Shown piece by piece: positions 1-13,600 of a stretch of DNA of 64,000 bases. A program made the position numbers and the translations under genes. The stretch is from Heliocidaris erythrogramma (taxonomy: Eukaryota; Echinodermata; Echinoidea; Camarodonta; Echinometridae): assembly GCA_025617745.1 (NCBI GenBank), contig CM046853.1, forward strand, positions 53,097,021 to 53,161,020, in the 5' to 3' direction. Within the stretch, counting starts at the first letter, position 1. The number at the start of each line of letters is the position of its first letter. The notes beneath the pieces were generated by a model, which did not search any database, was not told the DNA's origin, and saw only the letters and a list, made by a program, of their open reading frames with translations.

Positions 1-299
1 GCAAGATAAAGAAAATGTACATATTTAAACAAATGCTTTTGTAACAATATGGGTGTTTTTGTCCCCCCCCCTCCCAAGAAAAACGGGGACATACTTCAAT
101 TTCATGTAACAGGCAGACAAAAATGATGAATTAATTTCAGGTGAGCTTTAATTAGTTTACAATCTTCAGTAAAGTTCCCCGAGAGTCTTACATGGTTGAA
201 GAATCTCTGTTCTATTTTACAGACAAGCTTGTATTTGAGTGGATATGGAATAGACCGCTTCTGTAATGTATACAAATTTATGCACATATATTCTCGGAG

Positions 300-472
300 C
301 ACCTAGTGACTAGCTATTTCATTAACCTGCTGTTTATATATGAGCCTCAATGCTTGGAATCCAGTTTGCGTACATTATTTTTTTCCCTGTCCGGCAAACT
401 TTCAGGTCGTCAAGAACAACCTTTGAAAGATATGTATAAAATTTGCATACATTACCGAAGCTGTCTATTCAT
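300..472 (+). repeat. Solo arm of the foldback element at 60606-61146
   Basis: From GAGCACCTAGTGAC to the GAAGCTGTCTATT area this matches, with scattered changes, the arms found inverted at 60606-60790 and 60960-61146. Shared strings include CTTGGAATCCAGTTTGC and GTCAAGAACAACCTTTG. Only one arm is present here. Confidence 0.75.
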
Positions 473-1051
473 ACTCTTAAAGGGAGTGGCAAGTCGTAAT
501 CCATGGGCCTGACCAGTTGGCCTGACTCGGGGGAAATTTGGATACAATCAGGTCCAATCGTGCGCTACCAAAGGAATGTTATTGCCGGATTCCTCGCGCG
601 ATCGTTAACTCGAATCCCTCCATCCGCAACCGACCAATGAGATTCAAATACTGGAATAAAGAACGCACGATCTTGTTTACTCAAATTTGGGTCAATGTGC
701 GAACTTTTATTAGCTGCGCACGATAAATTGAAGTCGCTTTGAACTTTGATCCAGAGAAAGAAGCAGCCAACTGTAAAAGCGCCCATAGATTGCGACTTGT
801 CGCTCCCTTTAACATGTTTGTATATACATGTAGCTATTTATTTTTTTTCTGTGTAATTTAATTTAAATGTCTGATAATTTTAGAGTTCTGTGGAAAAGTG
901 CTTTGTCCTTGGTTGTAATCATAACATATATTAAGTTTGATCCTGACCACATTACATTATGTTTGCATTTAGACAAAACATTTCATCACTAATTGTTTCT
1001 GCCAACCAAGGTGGAATATAAGAGCAAAGTCATTGGATGCTTTGTTTTGTG

Positions 1052-1235
1052 TACAGTGGAAACTCGTTATAACGAGGACCTTGGGACCAAGAAAATTACC
1101 TTGTATCAGGAATCTCCTTATATCAGGGTAAAAATAAAAGAAGAACATAAAGACCTGGGACCAGCAAAATCACCTTGTTATATCAGGAATCTTGTTATAC
1201 ATGTACCAGAGCTCTTTATAATGAGTGTCCACTGT
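1052..1235 (+). mobile_element. Pogo/mariner-like non-autonomous element
   Basis: The ends are inverted repeats, TACAGTGGAAACTCGTTATA on the left and a degenerate TTTATAATGAGTGTCCACTGTA-type right end. The repeated CGTTATAACGAGGACC core is typical of short pogo-class elements. TA at both ends would fit a TA target. Related copies are at 48014-48207 and 60814-60919. Confidence 0.65.
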
Positions 1236-4200
1236 ATCGGCACCCGCTAAAAGCAGGCTAATAAATAGCGCTTTATGCCCCCATTGCAAAAGGTGCTGTA
1301 TCATCATCTTTGAAACTTGTGTAAATAATTGGTTTATCCACTCACTGAATTGAATTGAGAAATTCCACTTGGCCTTTCTATAAAGAATTTGTATGGTACA
1401 TGAAGATATGTCATATTTGTTTTAATGGATACGGATATTAGAATTGCAGAAAATGCATGTAATTGAGTTGGAAAATTTATTTTGGTATGTGTGCGATAAC
1501 TCGATTGATGACATTTTGTATGCATCAGTTTGATTTAGTTAACATACAAGTTCTTAGTTAAATTATGGATGAAGCATCTTCTAACTCAGCATTTCTGTGC
1601 TATTTTGTACGCACCCGTTAGGGTATTTTGATGTGTATTTTTCGTGAGATGAAACAAATTGTAGATTCTCTAAAATATCTCTTTCTAGTTGTGAATGATG
1701 CTGCTGGAAATTAATAATAAAGTTATTACCATGTATAATACTTCATTTGTTTTGGTATTGTCATTTGTGCAAAGTCTTGTTTTCAGGGATGGTTATTGCG
1801 ACCATCGCACTGGCTCCTAGCAGAGGTCTCACAAAGCCCATGGCTCCATACGGAGCTGCGACATGTTGCGCATCTGTTGCATGTCGGTTGCTCGTACCTG
1901 TACGGGGCTGTACGTTCGCCTCACAAGTTCTTGCAGGCAAGAGGGAGATGCCCAAGAGGAGGTGGAGAGATGTGCACGACTGGTGGTAACCATGACAAAA
2001 GGACGTACGAATCACAGGAGTTGGCCCACAGTCAATCGCAGCTGCGGACACACAGATGTAAAAACATGCACGATCAGTTGTGACCACAGCATCAGAAGAC
2101 TGAATGAGGAAACAAGATAGTGCAACCAAGAAAGAATTGGAAGACAGGAACAGAGACAAATTGTTACAGAAAGCATAAAATATGAGTATACATGCAATGA
2201 AAGACAAAAAAAAACAATCTTTATTTTTTTTTTAAATCAAAAGGAATATCCCACTTATGTTTTACAATGAAAAGAGAACCAGCATTTATTAGACTTTAAA
2301 CTCGGTTTATCAGTAGTAGATCCACTTTTGTTTCTATAGGAGATTAAGCGTTTTGCCAAAATAATGTATAATTTTCTGAAGGAATCGAACCTCGGCCACC
2401 ACGGTCAGAAACTGAACGTTAGAGCAAGTTACTATCTGGGCGCTCCTGTAGGCAGCAGGCCCAGATAGCTCTTGACCCCAATTTTGCTTGCTGACAAAAA
2501 GTGACAAAAATTTTGATGTCAAGCCCGTTTAGATTAGTGGTAGAGCATTTGCCTCATGTATCCCAGGTTATTGGTCAGATATTTATTCTTCTTAAAATAA
2601 AACTGATTAGACTATGTATGTCTTCCTCTTTAATGCTTATCATTTCTTAAAACCTTCTCTTCTTTCCCTTTTCGCACATTCCCTTCATTTTTCTATCACA
2701 CCTCGTAATATCATATTCGATACTACCCCGCCCCCCTTTCTCTCTCATCTCCTTTTTGCTGATAATACAAATCAGAACAGTTTCAGTACAACAAAAAAGG
2801 GGGAAGAATGAAAGAGAATTCTACACATTTGTGCAAAAAAACTGAAAAGGAGAAAGAAAAAGAGATGATTATAAAACCACATAATCTTGACTGTTGTAGT
2901 AGGTATTAGTGTAAAATGTTTATAATTGGGATATGCATAACTGTGAAAAAGGAATGCACATAAATCAAACAAGAAATTCAACTGGAATGAGATAGATTGA
3001 GATTAAGTTATAATTCCATTGTACTTCAGTCAAACTTTTCACCTTCTCATAAAAAAATTAAATATAAAACATTAATGGACGGAGAATAGATATATCAAGG
3101 CTTGAAGAATACAATGAGAATATTACAAGGGCACACAAAAAAGAAATAAATGAAAATAGGTATTTAACAAACCTTCGGTGTAATGAAAAATAAATATAAC
3201 ATATATTTAAAGAAATGTCCATCCACACTACACAGTCTAACAACCACCAGAATTAGAAAGATGATGCAAATTGTGGAAGATTAAAAAAGTTTTTTTTCCT
3301 TTAATACATAAATAGTTGAAAAAATCAAAGTCGGGTTACATCATATGACTTCCTGTTGAGAAAAATACCCAAATGGCCTTACATATTTTAAAATTTTCAA
3401 GACCTAACCTGATCACAATTTCTTCCTAATTCTGGTCATATTTTGATTATACATAGTGCACTTGGCACGAGTTGCTTTTTGTTTTCAAAGACAATACACA
3501 AGAATTATTTACAAACAAAAAAAACTTGAAGACATGACTGAATTGTTAAATAAAGAGATACAAAGTATGTACAGCTCTAAAGTATTCATTGAGGTTTACA
3601 AAAATCATTCGCATTTGACTTGATAAAACTCTGCACATGTTTTTTTTTTAATTACATTACAAAACACACAGACACAATAAAAGAGTATATTTAAATCGAT
3701 ACCATACTTTCATTCTGTACAATTGTTGGATTGAAAGAAAAGGATTTGATACATATTTACAAAACTTTAACACTTTTAGATACTATATTTGGGGTATTTG
3801 TTTCTTTTTTTGCAGTAAATCTTGCTTAATCTGATATCAAATAATCTCCCAAATGGATTCTTCTCAAGAATTGTTCCATGTAGAAATAAATTATAGAAGA
3901 CATGTACAACTTCACATTAACAAGTTGGGCAACTGTGTTACAGGAACATAAGACATTACAAACCACAACAACCAAAATACATTTAAATTTGATACTCATC
4001 TGATATGTACACCACCTTTCGCTACAAAGAGACAATTTGGCCTAGAATCTCATGTTTGTTCTAATCACACACAACAATATGTGCTGCACATTTTGATTTG
4101 TTACCCATTTGACAAGAAGTAATTTTCTCTGAAAAGACAAAACTCTGTTTCTTATAATCAGTGACATTGGTGTAAATTTGTTCAATCTCCTGTTTTCCTG

Positions 4201-4651
4201 TGCTAAATATTTCTCAAAACTTTAATTTAATATAAGGAAACAATATTTTCGGCATCTAGCTTTCAATAAAATTGACAATACATTATTTAAAAGTAAGGCA
4301 CAACATCTTGATCTTGACATAGGCAGAATAAAAAAGGTTGATGATATCATCAATCTGATGCAGTAAATACCTTACCTGAAGAAAGGCATGACTTATTGAC
4401 CTCATGCAAAAGAGCAGGCGCATTTACATGGACACAAGGAAGATAACCTGTATGTCACTTGAAGCTTTCATGGATCCTGGAGATTGTCTATAATAGCTGA
4501 GATCCTGAAGGCAAACATACCCTTTTGTAACCGATCTAGCATTTATAGCTTCCAAAGAGACTTGATAAATCATCTTTTGGAAACCAGAAGGTCAGTAATT
4601 CTGAGAAATGCTTGATTGGATTATATGTACTGAAAAACCTTGAGCAGACAC

Positions 4652-7600
4652 CTATTTCTTTAGTGATGAAGCAGAGCCCATCTTTTCCTTATGGCGAGCC
4701 CTGAGTGATCCTGCAGATCCAGGCATATCATCTACTCCACCCATTGCTCCTCCCTTCTGTAGCGAACTCGAAGACCCAAGAGCCATCTTCCTTTCCTCTG
4801 CGTTGGCCCAGGAGGGTGCTGTTACCTTCTGGACATCCATGTCATCAGCATCATCATACCCTGGAGCTGGAGACCCCAAGGCTGCCTTCCGCTCTTGAGG
4901 ACTGGCCCAGTTTGGTGCTGTCACCTTGCGCAGGTCCATGCTGGAACCGCTGTTCTCCGAAGATGTGGTGGCCTGCTCCGTCCGATGGATCACATTGTCA
5001 GGATAGCTAGGATCCTGGAAGATAGCAATGCCCTGATCAGCCATGTTCCAAGCATCGCGGCCTCCACTGCTGTCTCGCATCAGTACCAGAATCTCATCTA
5101 GCTGAAGATCCTTTGCTTTAAGTCTGCAGGTAAAATAACAAAAAAGTTATGCTAATTACAAAGTTCATTTTCTGTAGGATTAACATTGACATAAAGGACC
5201 TTATTATCTATTGAGAGCCAGAAGAGTGTTAACTCATAGATAATGCCCTTCTTGTTCTTAAAAGACAATCTTAACTTTAATACAAGAATGAAAACTGTTC
5301 CAAATCAGTAAGAAAAGAAAAGGAAGACGATTTCTAAGCACTAATGTAGAGCAAGTGCACTCAGGGGCTGTCATGCCAAAAGTCTAACTTATCTCCTTGT
5401 TTAACAACAAATTGGGCCTCTCTTTTGACTGAAGGCTTAGCCTAGTTCACATACAAGGTTTGATGGTTTATTTTACCTGACTGCTAAGGAAGCAAGTGTA
5501 ATGCTTCTATTAAAGTAAGCAACCAGGGGACAACCACTTCAAGTCCTCTCTGAGGGACTTGGTAATGCAGATTAATGCCTTACCAAAGGGAACAAGCGCA
5601 TCCACTTGGTTTTCGGACCCGGGTCCTCCCAGTTAAGAGACCACTGCTCTACCACTGAGCCATCGTGCGCCTCCTAACATATGCCATGGGAAACCACCCG
5701 GGCAAAATAAGCGTAATGCGCTAACGCTTCACATTTCTGTACCTTATACTGTAAAAGTGGAAATTTTCACACGATTAATATTTCGCGCTCGGTCGAGTAA
5801 AGCGAATTTCATGTGTTTTTTATTTTGCTGACGCGCTAGGCTCATGGGCAAAAGAATACATAAACAAAAATATTTGCGTTTTTATTTTTTGCGCAAATTT
5901 CATGCCACACGAAACGCGCGAAAATTTCCACACTGCGAAATATTCCATGTTTACAGTAACACAAAGATAACTGAGTGTGTGTTAGACCTTTGTAGCGCAA
6001 CAAAGCTACTTTTTTTTCACCCCTACTTGCCATTCACTCACACATTAAAAAAAAAAGGCGCAGTTTAGAGTGTCCCGTGTGAACAAGCTTTAATAGTACC
6101 CTGCAAATTTTATTTCACTCTTTATATGACTATTCAGGACCACGTTCCTAGTTTTGACAACAATATCTCCTACATTCTTGTCGTACTTGCTCTGCAATGT
6201 GCATACTGGCCTTAATGAGGGCATCATACAGTAAACAACATAGCATCGGTTTCACATTTTTTGTGATGATTTGTATCCATAATTGTTGGACTTCTTGCAA
6301 CAAATCAACATAGAAACTTTCAACTCACGCCAAGTTCCTCTCTTCTGTGGCAGACATGATGATCTTGGTGACAACCTTCTGAAGGGTTGGTTCCTTCGTT
6401 TGTGCAAACTGGGTCAGAGTGTTGGTTAAACTCTCTTGCGATAGGAGACTATCACAAGACTAAACAGAGAAGAAGAATAAAAAGCATGTTTAATAAGATA
6501 TTATTATTTCTGAGGTGAGGTGAGAATTATTATTTCTACGTTTAATATTTTTCAAGTCCTGCCCATTTTTAGCAGAAAAGAGGAGGCTTAAATTATCTCA
6601 CATGACTACTGTTTTTCTATTTCACTGAAGAGTAGAGTGCAATATTTTTTGTAATAAATTGTAAAATATTGATTTTACATTTCTTCTTGTTCCATAATGG
6701 ATGTGAAACCTGTTTGTCCTTTGACATTAAATGATGTAAAATTGGAGCATTTTAAATCAATATTAATATAATATGAATGAAAAGTCACTATTGGAATGAT
6801 CATGCTATATATCCTTCTTTCCAGGAGAATGAAATTTTACTATAAAAATGCATGCCTAATAATGGCTTGAATTATACAGATATACAATAAACATGACTGT
6901 TATGTTTCATGATTGCCTCATTAAATCAAGTTGACAATGTTGATGATCTCCCATCTTTGCAGTGGCGAATCCAGGAATTTGAAATGGGGGGGGGCACCAG
7001 CAGCGAGGGAGCGGAGGGTGTGGATCGGCCATTGTCTTTGGCACCATGGTGATGTCAGAGCCAGGATAAATGAGTGGTAATTCAATAGTAATCTAGAAAG
7101 GTGTCTAGTAATGTGTTTAGAAAGTCTCCTCTTTGGTGATAATTGAAAAAAATATAAGCATTTCCATTTCCAACTCACCTCAGTATTCTCAGCAAAGTAG
7201 AGGAGAATCTTCCCTGCTAGGAGGTAGATTCCAGCATCCAAGGTGTTACTTGTGATGTTCAACAGATTGGGTAATAGGTCCTCCTACGATTCAGTGAAAT
7301 GATTATACATATATACTTGCTTTGTTCTGAGACAAAGTTTGTGTATCGCAAAGGATCTACCTTGATACAGGTGTTTTCCATGCCTAATTTTAAGGAAGAC
7401 GCTATGAAATAAGTTCATGTTCGTAAGTGACCCGAAAACCAAATTTTCATAGAAATTCCTTAAAAAGTGTGAAAGTCTTTACACCACAAACTTTTAGTAA
7501 TAACAGTGGTGTAATCAAACATGAGAGGCAACAGCTTGACCTCCCCCCAATGAAGAACTAAAACTGTTGCGCATATCTAAACTTGATGATGGTCTATTGC

Positions 7601-10600
7601 GTATTTTTGTTGGAATCCGTACACACCCCTGCAAAATCCTTATCTCAAAACTGCAGCAATAAAAATTATAAATCAAAACTGTAACATTAATTTCCCTTCA
7701 CACAGATGTACTAATCAAATAAACCTAAAATTATTTGATTACAAGCAAGGTTTTACCCGATCGATGTATTCAGGTTCAAAATCTTGTTCCTTTCAGATCC
7801 AACCATTCAGATATTTTTTAAAGTACTAACCTGTTCCAGAATGACATCAGAGCTCTCTATAGCGATGAGTTCTAAGGTCTGAAGAGCAAGGCGCAAAGTC
7901 TCGTTATCTTGACTGGTACACAAAGACACTAGAGCACCAGCTAATGGAAAAATGGAAGAACAGCAGTCAGAGATAAAATGGCATTATCCATCAACTATGG
8001 CAGAGAGATTACAGAAATTAAATAAATTGAGGGAAAAGGGCTTTCTGTTAACACAATAATCTTTAAAACAACACGAACAACCTCCAATAACAATATACAT
8101 AAAGTGACTTGTGGGTAGAAACGAGTTGACGTGTACGCACTTGCATATGATAGAGCACGCATGGAACCCAAGCCCGACTTGGATTCCATGCATGGGGTTC
8201 TTATGTTATTCTTTAATTTCTTCATACTCCTTTACCACTAACCCAAATAATGCTGGGTAAAAAAAAAAAAATTGGGCCCAATTTTACACATATTAGCTGT
8301 CCAAAATGACTGTCTTAGCTGACTGGCCCCTGTAAAAGCAAAAATAAGAAGTCTTAGAACTTTTTTAAAATCTCCATCATTCTAACTTACTTGGAGTAAT
8401 CATGCTAGCCATCTGGCTCCTGATCTCTGAACTGAATGCCAGGTCCAGGAAGATTCCTGCAACGTACCGTCGGGTGGTATCGGATCCAGTCTTGGCAGCA
8501 TGGGCCAGGTCCTCCAGACCACGGTCTGCAATCACAGCGTGCTTGTTGTCCTCGGAGTCAGACACGATGTAGGAGAGAGCGGTGATCGCTTCTTGGACCA
8601 GGCGAGTGTTGCGTGAATGCAGCAGGGTGGTGAGGGTTCGTATGCCACCACTCTCAACAAATTGGTCCTGCCAACAAGGAAGAGAGAGTGTTACGAGTTA
8701 AAGGTGGGATAATATAATCACATAAATAATATTGGCTTCTTGTACAGCACACATTTCCATTATGCAAGCTGCTGAAGGTACTCCAATAGTGCTCGATAAG
8801 CTATGCTACCGAGTTTGGTGCTAAAAGAATTTATATGAAATAGGTATCAGCTACATATACAACACATACTACTACCAAGTTTTGATATCATACAGCCAAC
8901 TCCAAATACTTCCAGTTCAGACATGAACTGCATATATGTAATATCTTCCTATGAATATCAAACAGTAAATGAAGCACCTCCACCCTTTAGGTAGCACCAA
9001 CATAAATTAAAAGTTCAAGTTAAGATGTTTCTCACCTGAATAGCAGGGACAATAAGAAGCTCAGCCAAGGCCTCCGTAGCATACTCCTGAATGGCTTCAT
9101 CGGACGACAACCCTAGTGTGATCAGAACCTCTAACCTGCCAAGACAGAGAGGGAGACAGTCAAGGGTAATAATAATCCCAGGGGATGCTCAAAGTAACTA
9201 CAAAGTACTACCATTACCCTAATTTTAGCCCAGCTGCCCTAAGGCACTGAAAGCATTGAAGGTATAACTTCCTACCAGGTATGTACCATTTACTAGACCA
9301 GGACAGAGAGTAGCAAACATATATTGATGTCTTGCCAAAGGACAAACCATGAACCATGTGATCCACAGTCCAGTGATATATCCACTAGACCATGACACCT
9401 CTACTACATCACTGGCTAAATTATCATTATTTATCTAGATTTAGATTTAAAAACAGACAATGAAGTAGGATGATTTCTGATCAGTACTATTGCTAATCTT
9501 GCATCAGAACATACAGGCATTCAAGATACATCCATTCTACAAAAAAAACCTCAGAACAATTGTTTGTATAAAGAAGAATATAATACCGTTTGGACATTAG
9601 AAATGCATTTTTTTAACAATTCACTCTGGAACAACCCCTATATTCAGCTGAAATTATGAAATGGAAATTGCATTATCCTTTCAATAATATAAGACCAGTG
9701 TAATGGGAAATGGACAGATCTTTTCAAATGGAACCGAATAAATTAATGATAGATGTCTTTGATAGCTTCAAATAATTTTTTACCAAGTAAAAACTCAAAA
9801 TGAAAATTGTGAGTTGAATGAATGGATGTACACAATAAACTATATCACAAACACAAAGCTGCATAGCAAATGAAATTTTTCAAGTACTAATTTCACCAGC
9901 ATACAGCACTAAAATTGGCAATCCGCATACGTTTCACAGCAATAATATCCTTGCATAACATCTCATGGGTTTAATGAGATATAAAACCTTACCCTCCTTC
10001 AGCCACGATTCTGAACTTGCTGTCATCTCCGGCTGTGGCTAGTGTTGCCAATTCAAAGGCTGCTTGCCGCTGCTCTTTCAATCTGTGGTTAGAAAATACA
10101 AAGGTTTGCAAGATTTCGACAAAATTCTGCAAGGTTCGAATCTAAAATATATGTTTATGTTAATGAATAAAAAAAGGGTATTCATTTGAAACAAAAACAA
10201 ACTATGACTGAATGGTTAACTTGCGTTCTCAAGAAAACGTAAAAGATTTCTCGAACTTATATATATTCAAGTCGAACAAAAAGAATTCTTGCTATTATAC
10301 ACATGTAGGCATTCAGTATTTTTTATCGCATACTTTGAGGAGAAGTGCTACATTTATCTAGCAGCTTTTCCTATAAATCTTTATTGCAATGTGGTTCATC
10401 TATCTCCATGCTACAAAAAAACAAGAGCCCCAGGGGGCACGACGCTCACCTGAGGTGGATCAATTCACATCTGGTGCATGTTCTCTCTAGCACCACCAGG
10501 AGACATGTTAGAAATTGAAACAACTAGGAGGATGTACATGAGATGATGTTAGAAATTAACAAAATTCCCCCCACCCATCTAGTATGTTACCCCCACAGAC

Positions 10601-13600
10601 CCCCTATAGGGCCACCCAGAAAAAAATTCATGAGCAACTTTCATTTTTCGTCTGAGCTATTCCTAGTTCTGGAGAAGAAGATGTTTGAAATTTACATAGC
10701 TTTTACACTTGGGGGCCCTCCCCCTGGGCCCCCCTGGGGGCCACATGTACCATTTTAGCAACTTTGGATCCCCTACCCCTAAGGATGATTCCTACCAAGT
10801 TTGGTTGAATTCCGATCATGTGTTTTGGAGAAGATCTGAATGTACATTTTGCCTGGCAGCGCCCCCCCCCTCCAGTATGTTACCCCCACAGGGCCCCTAT
10901 AGGGCCACTCAGAGAAATTTCATGAACAACATTCATTCTTCATCTATAGAGGTATCTCCATACACAATACCAAGTCTGAGCTATGCCTGGTTCTGGAGAA
11001 GAAGATGTTTGAAATTTACATAGCTTTTACACTTGGGGGCCCTCCCCCTGGGCCCCCCTGGGGCCACATGTACCATTTTAGCAACTTTGGATCCCCTACC
11101 CCTAAGGATGATTCCTACCAAGTTTGGTTGAATTCGGATCATGTGTTTTGGAGAAGATCAGAATGTACATTTTGCCTGGCAGCGCCCCCCCCCCCCCCTC
11201 CAGTATGTTACCCCCACAGGGCCCTATAGGGCCACTCAGAGAAATTTCATGAACAACATTCATTCTTCATCTATAGAGGTATCTCCATACACAATACCAA
11301 GTCTGAGCTATGCCTGGTTCTGGAGAAGAAGATGTTTGAAATTTACATAGCTTTTACAATTGGGGGCCCTCCCACTGGGCCCCCTGGGGGCCACATGTAC
11401 CATTTTAGCAACTTTGGGTCCCCTACCCCTAAGGATGATTCCTACCAAGTTTGGTTGAATTCCAATCATGTGTTTTGGAGAAGATCAGAATGTACATTTT
11501 GCCTGGCAGAGCCCGCCCCCCCTCCAGTATGTTACCCCCACAGGGCCCCTATAGGGCCACTCAGAGAAATTTCATGAACAACATTCATTCTTCATCTATA
11601 GAGGTATCTCCATACACAATACCAAGTCTGAGCTATGCCTGGTTCTGGAGAAGAAGATGTTTGAAATTTACATAGCTTTTACAATTGGGGGCCCTCCCCC
11701 TGGGCCCCCCTGGGGGCCACATGTACCATTTTAGCAACTTTGGGTCCCCTACCCCTAAGGATGATTCCTACCAAGTTTGGTTGAATTCCGATCATGGGTT
11801 TTGGAGAAGAAGATGAAAATGTAAAAAGTTAACGGACGACGCACGACGCACGCCGCACGACGCACGACGGACGACGGACAAATTTCCATCGCAATAGCTC
11901 ACTCGAGCCTTAGGCTCAGGTGAGCTAAAAAACTAATAAAAAATTCATGACAACAAGAGAATAGGGAGCTACATTTATTTAGCAGCTTTTCCTCTAAATA
12001 TGAATTTCAATGTGGTTAATCTATTTCCACGCTAACAATCATACAAACTTCATGATAAAGTGAGCAAATCACCTTCCATTCTTGGCGATCTCGATGACCT
12101 TCTCAACATCGCGGCTGATGATGAGGTCCTTTTCCAGGTAGTCACCGACGTCAAAACGGAAGTTATAGAAGAGGGACCACCCTGCTGACCAGACACCAAA
12201 CATGTAGAGGACATGTAGGCCGTAGTAGACCAGAGAATAGATGATGTTGACATAGAGGAGACTGCAGGTGTCATCGTCATTATCGACCGGAATGCAGTCA
12301 AAGTTCTGAAAGAGAGGTTGAATTTTAAAAAAATTATAATTTAAAGTATATTAGAGGCATACAGTTGGTCGGAGTGCAGTCAAAATTCTGAAAGAGAGGT
12401 TGAATTTTGAAAAATTATAATCTAAAGTATCTAATAAGAATACGGTTAAAGTTCTGAAAGTCAGGATTCTGAAAGACAGATTATGGAAATTTGTGAGTTC
12501 TACCTACTGACATCACGGTTGAATATCTCACTTGCCAATATCAGATTCACACAGAATTTAATGATGTAAAATTTCAAACATTTGTAAAAGTTTGCTTAAG
12601 TAAGGTTTACTCTGGACTTTATTTTATCATAGATATGTAGGTTGCAATAGGGTTTTTGTTAAGTTTTAGTGTTAGCCTGCTAGGGTTAAGTCCAGAACTT
12701 GACCATGGTGCAATTGTCTAAGAAAATAATGAATTATTTGACTTTGCTTGAGGAAGAAGCATTCTGAAACTCCCTGACTTTCTGATCCAAGTAAGCCTAT
12801 TCCTGATCGATAAGAATCCTATGGGGGTCCTGTCCTACTTCATACTCACCAGGATGGATAGAAGTGAAAGTATAGCCAACGCCACGGATGCTCCCCAGTT
12901 TAACATAGTCAACGCATTGAAGATCGCGATGAAGTATTTGGGCCTGGAAATGCATAAGTAGAACTCAACATAAGTGCTGGTTACGAATCTTACAATAAAC
13001 TAGATGAATCTTCGGAATTTATGCCTCCACCATCACCAGATTGGAAATGTATGGCATACATGTACACTCTAAAAAGGATTGGTCCAACAAAATTACAAAT
13101 CTTTTCACTTAAAAAGCACAGGAGACAGAAAATTTATTTCATTTCATTTTCATCCCGTACAAATAAAAAACTTACCATTAATGACTTACAATCATCAATA
13201 CACCAAGGAAATAGATATTTTATAGCAAATAGACCGCTGTCCCCTTGAAATTTCGAAAATACATGTAGGTAGGCCTAGACTCCATACATCACAAACCATT
13301 TTTATATATATAATGACCTCTATGACCTTTGACCTTTGACCTTCAGACCCCAAAATCTAATCAGTTCATCGTCCCTCACATATGCATACATGGGCCAAGT
13401 TAGAGGTTGATCCATCAAACAGTTCTGAAGTTATTCCGAGAACGAACCATTTTTATGTACATAATGACACCTCTGACCTTTGACCTTGAGTCCCTAAAAT
13501 CTAATCAGTTCATCGCCCCTCCCATATGCAAACATGGGCCAGGTTAGAAGCCGATCTGTCAAACAGTTCTTCAGTTATCGCGAGAACTAACCATTTTTAT

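Larger units (their letters stand above)
1..4651. other. 3' flank and probable 3' UTR of the Ubl/ARM gene
   Basis: No exon with family similarity was seen on either strand. The stretch holds a solo copy of a foldback arm (about 300-472), a pogo/mariner-like element (1052-1235), poorly preserved tRNA-like fragments near 2380-2560, and AT-rich DNA that is probably 3' UTR of the minus-strand gene ending at 4652. The 148-residue frame at 1761-2207 shows no recognisable domain. Confidence 0.5.

Noticed and set aside
1761..2207. 148-codon open frame on the minus strand
   Set aside because: No recognisable domain, high Cys/Ser, overlapping open frames on both strands, and probable 3' UTR location.
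2334..2560. tRNA-like pieces (GGTTCGATTCC on minus, TTAGTGGTAGAGCA on plus)
   Set aside because: Boxes A and B lie in opposite orientations and no cloverleaf forms; at most degraded SINE fragments.
10543..11675. Several overlapping plus-strand open frames with GPPPGPPW-type peptides
   Set aside because: They fall inside the 325-bp tandem units and start and stop at the same point of each unit; the peptides come from GGGCCC-rich noncoding repeat.
12073..12305. Serine-rich 83-codon open frame on the minus strand at 12050-12301
   Set aside because: It is the wrong frame of exon 6 of the Ubl/ARM gene; the phase-correct frame reads NFDCIPVDND and contains a membrane helix.
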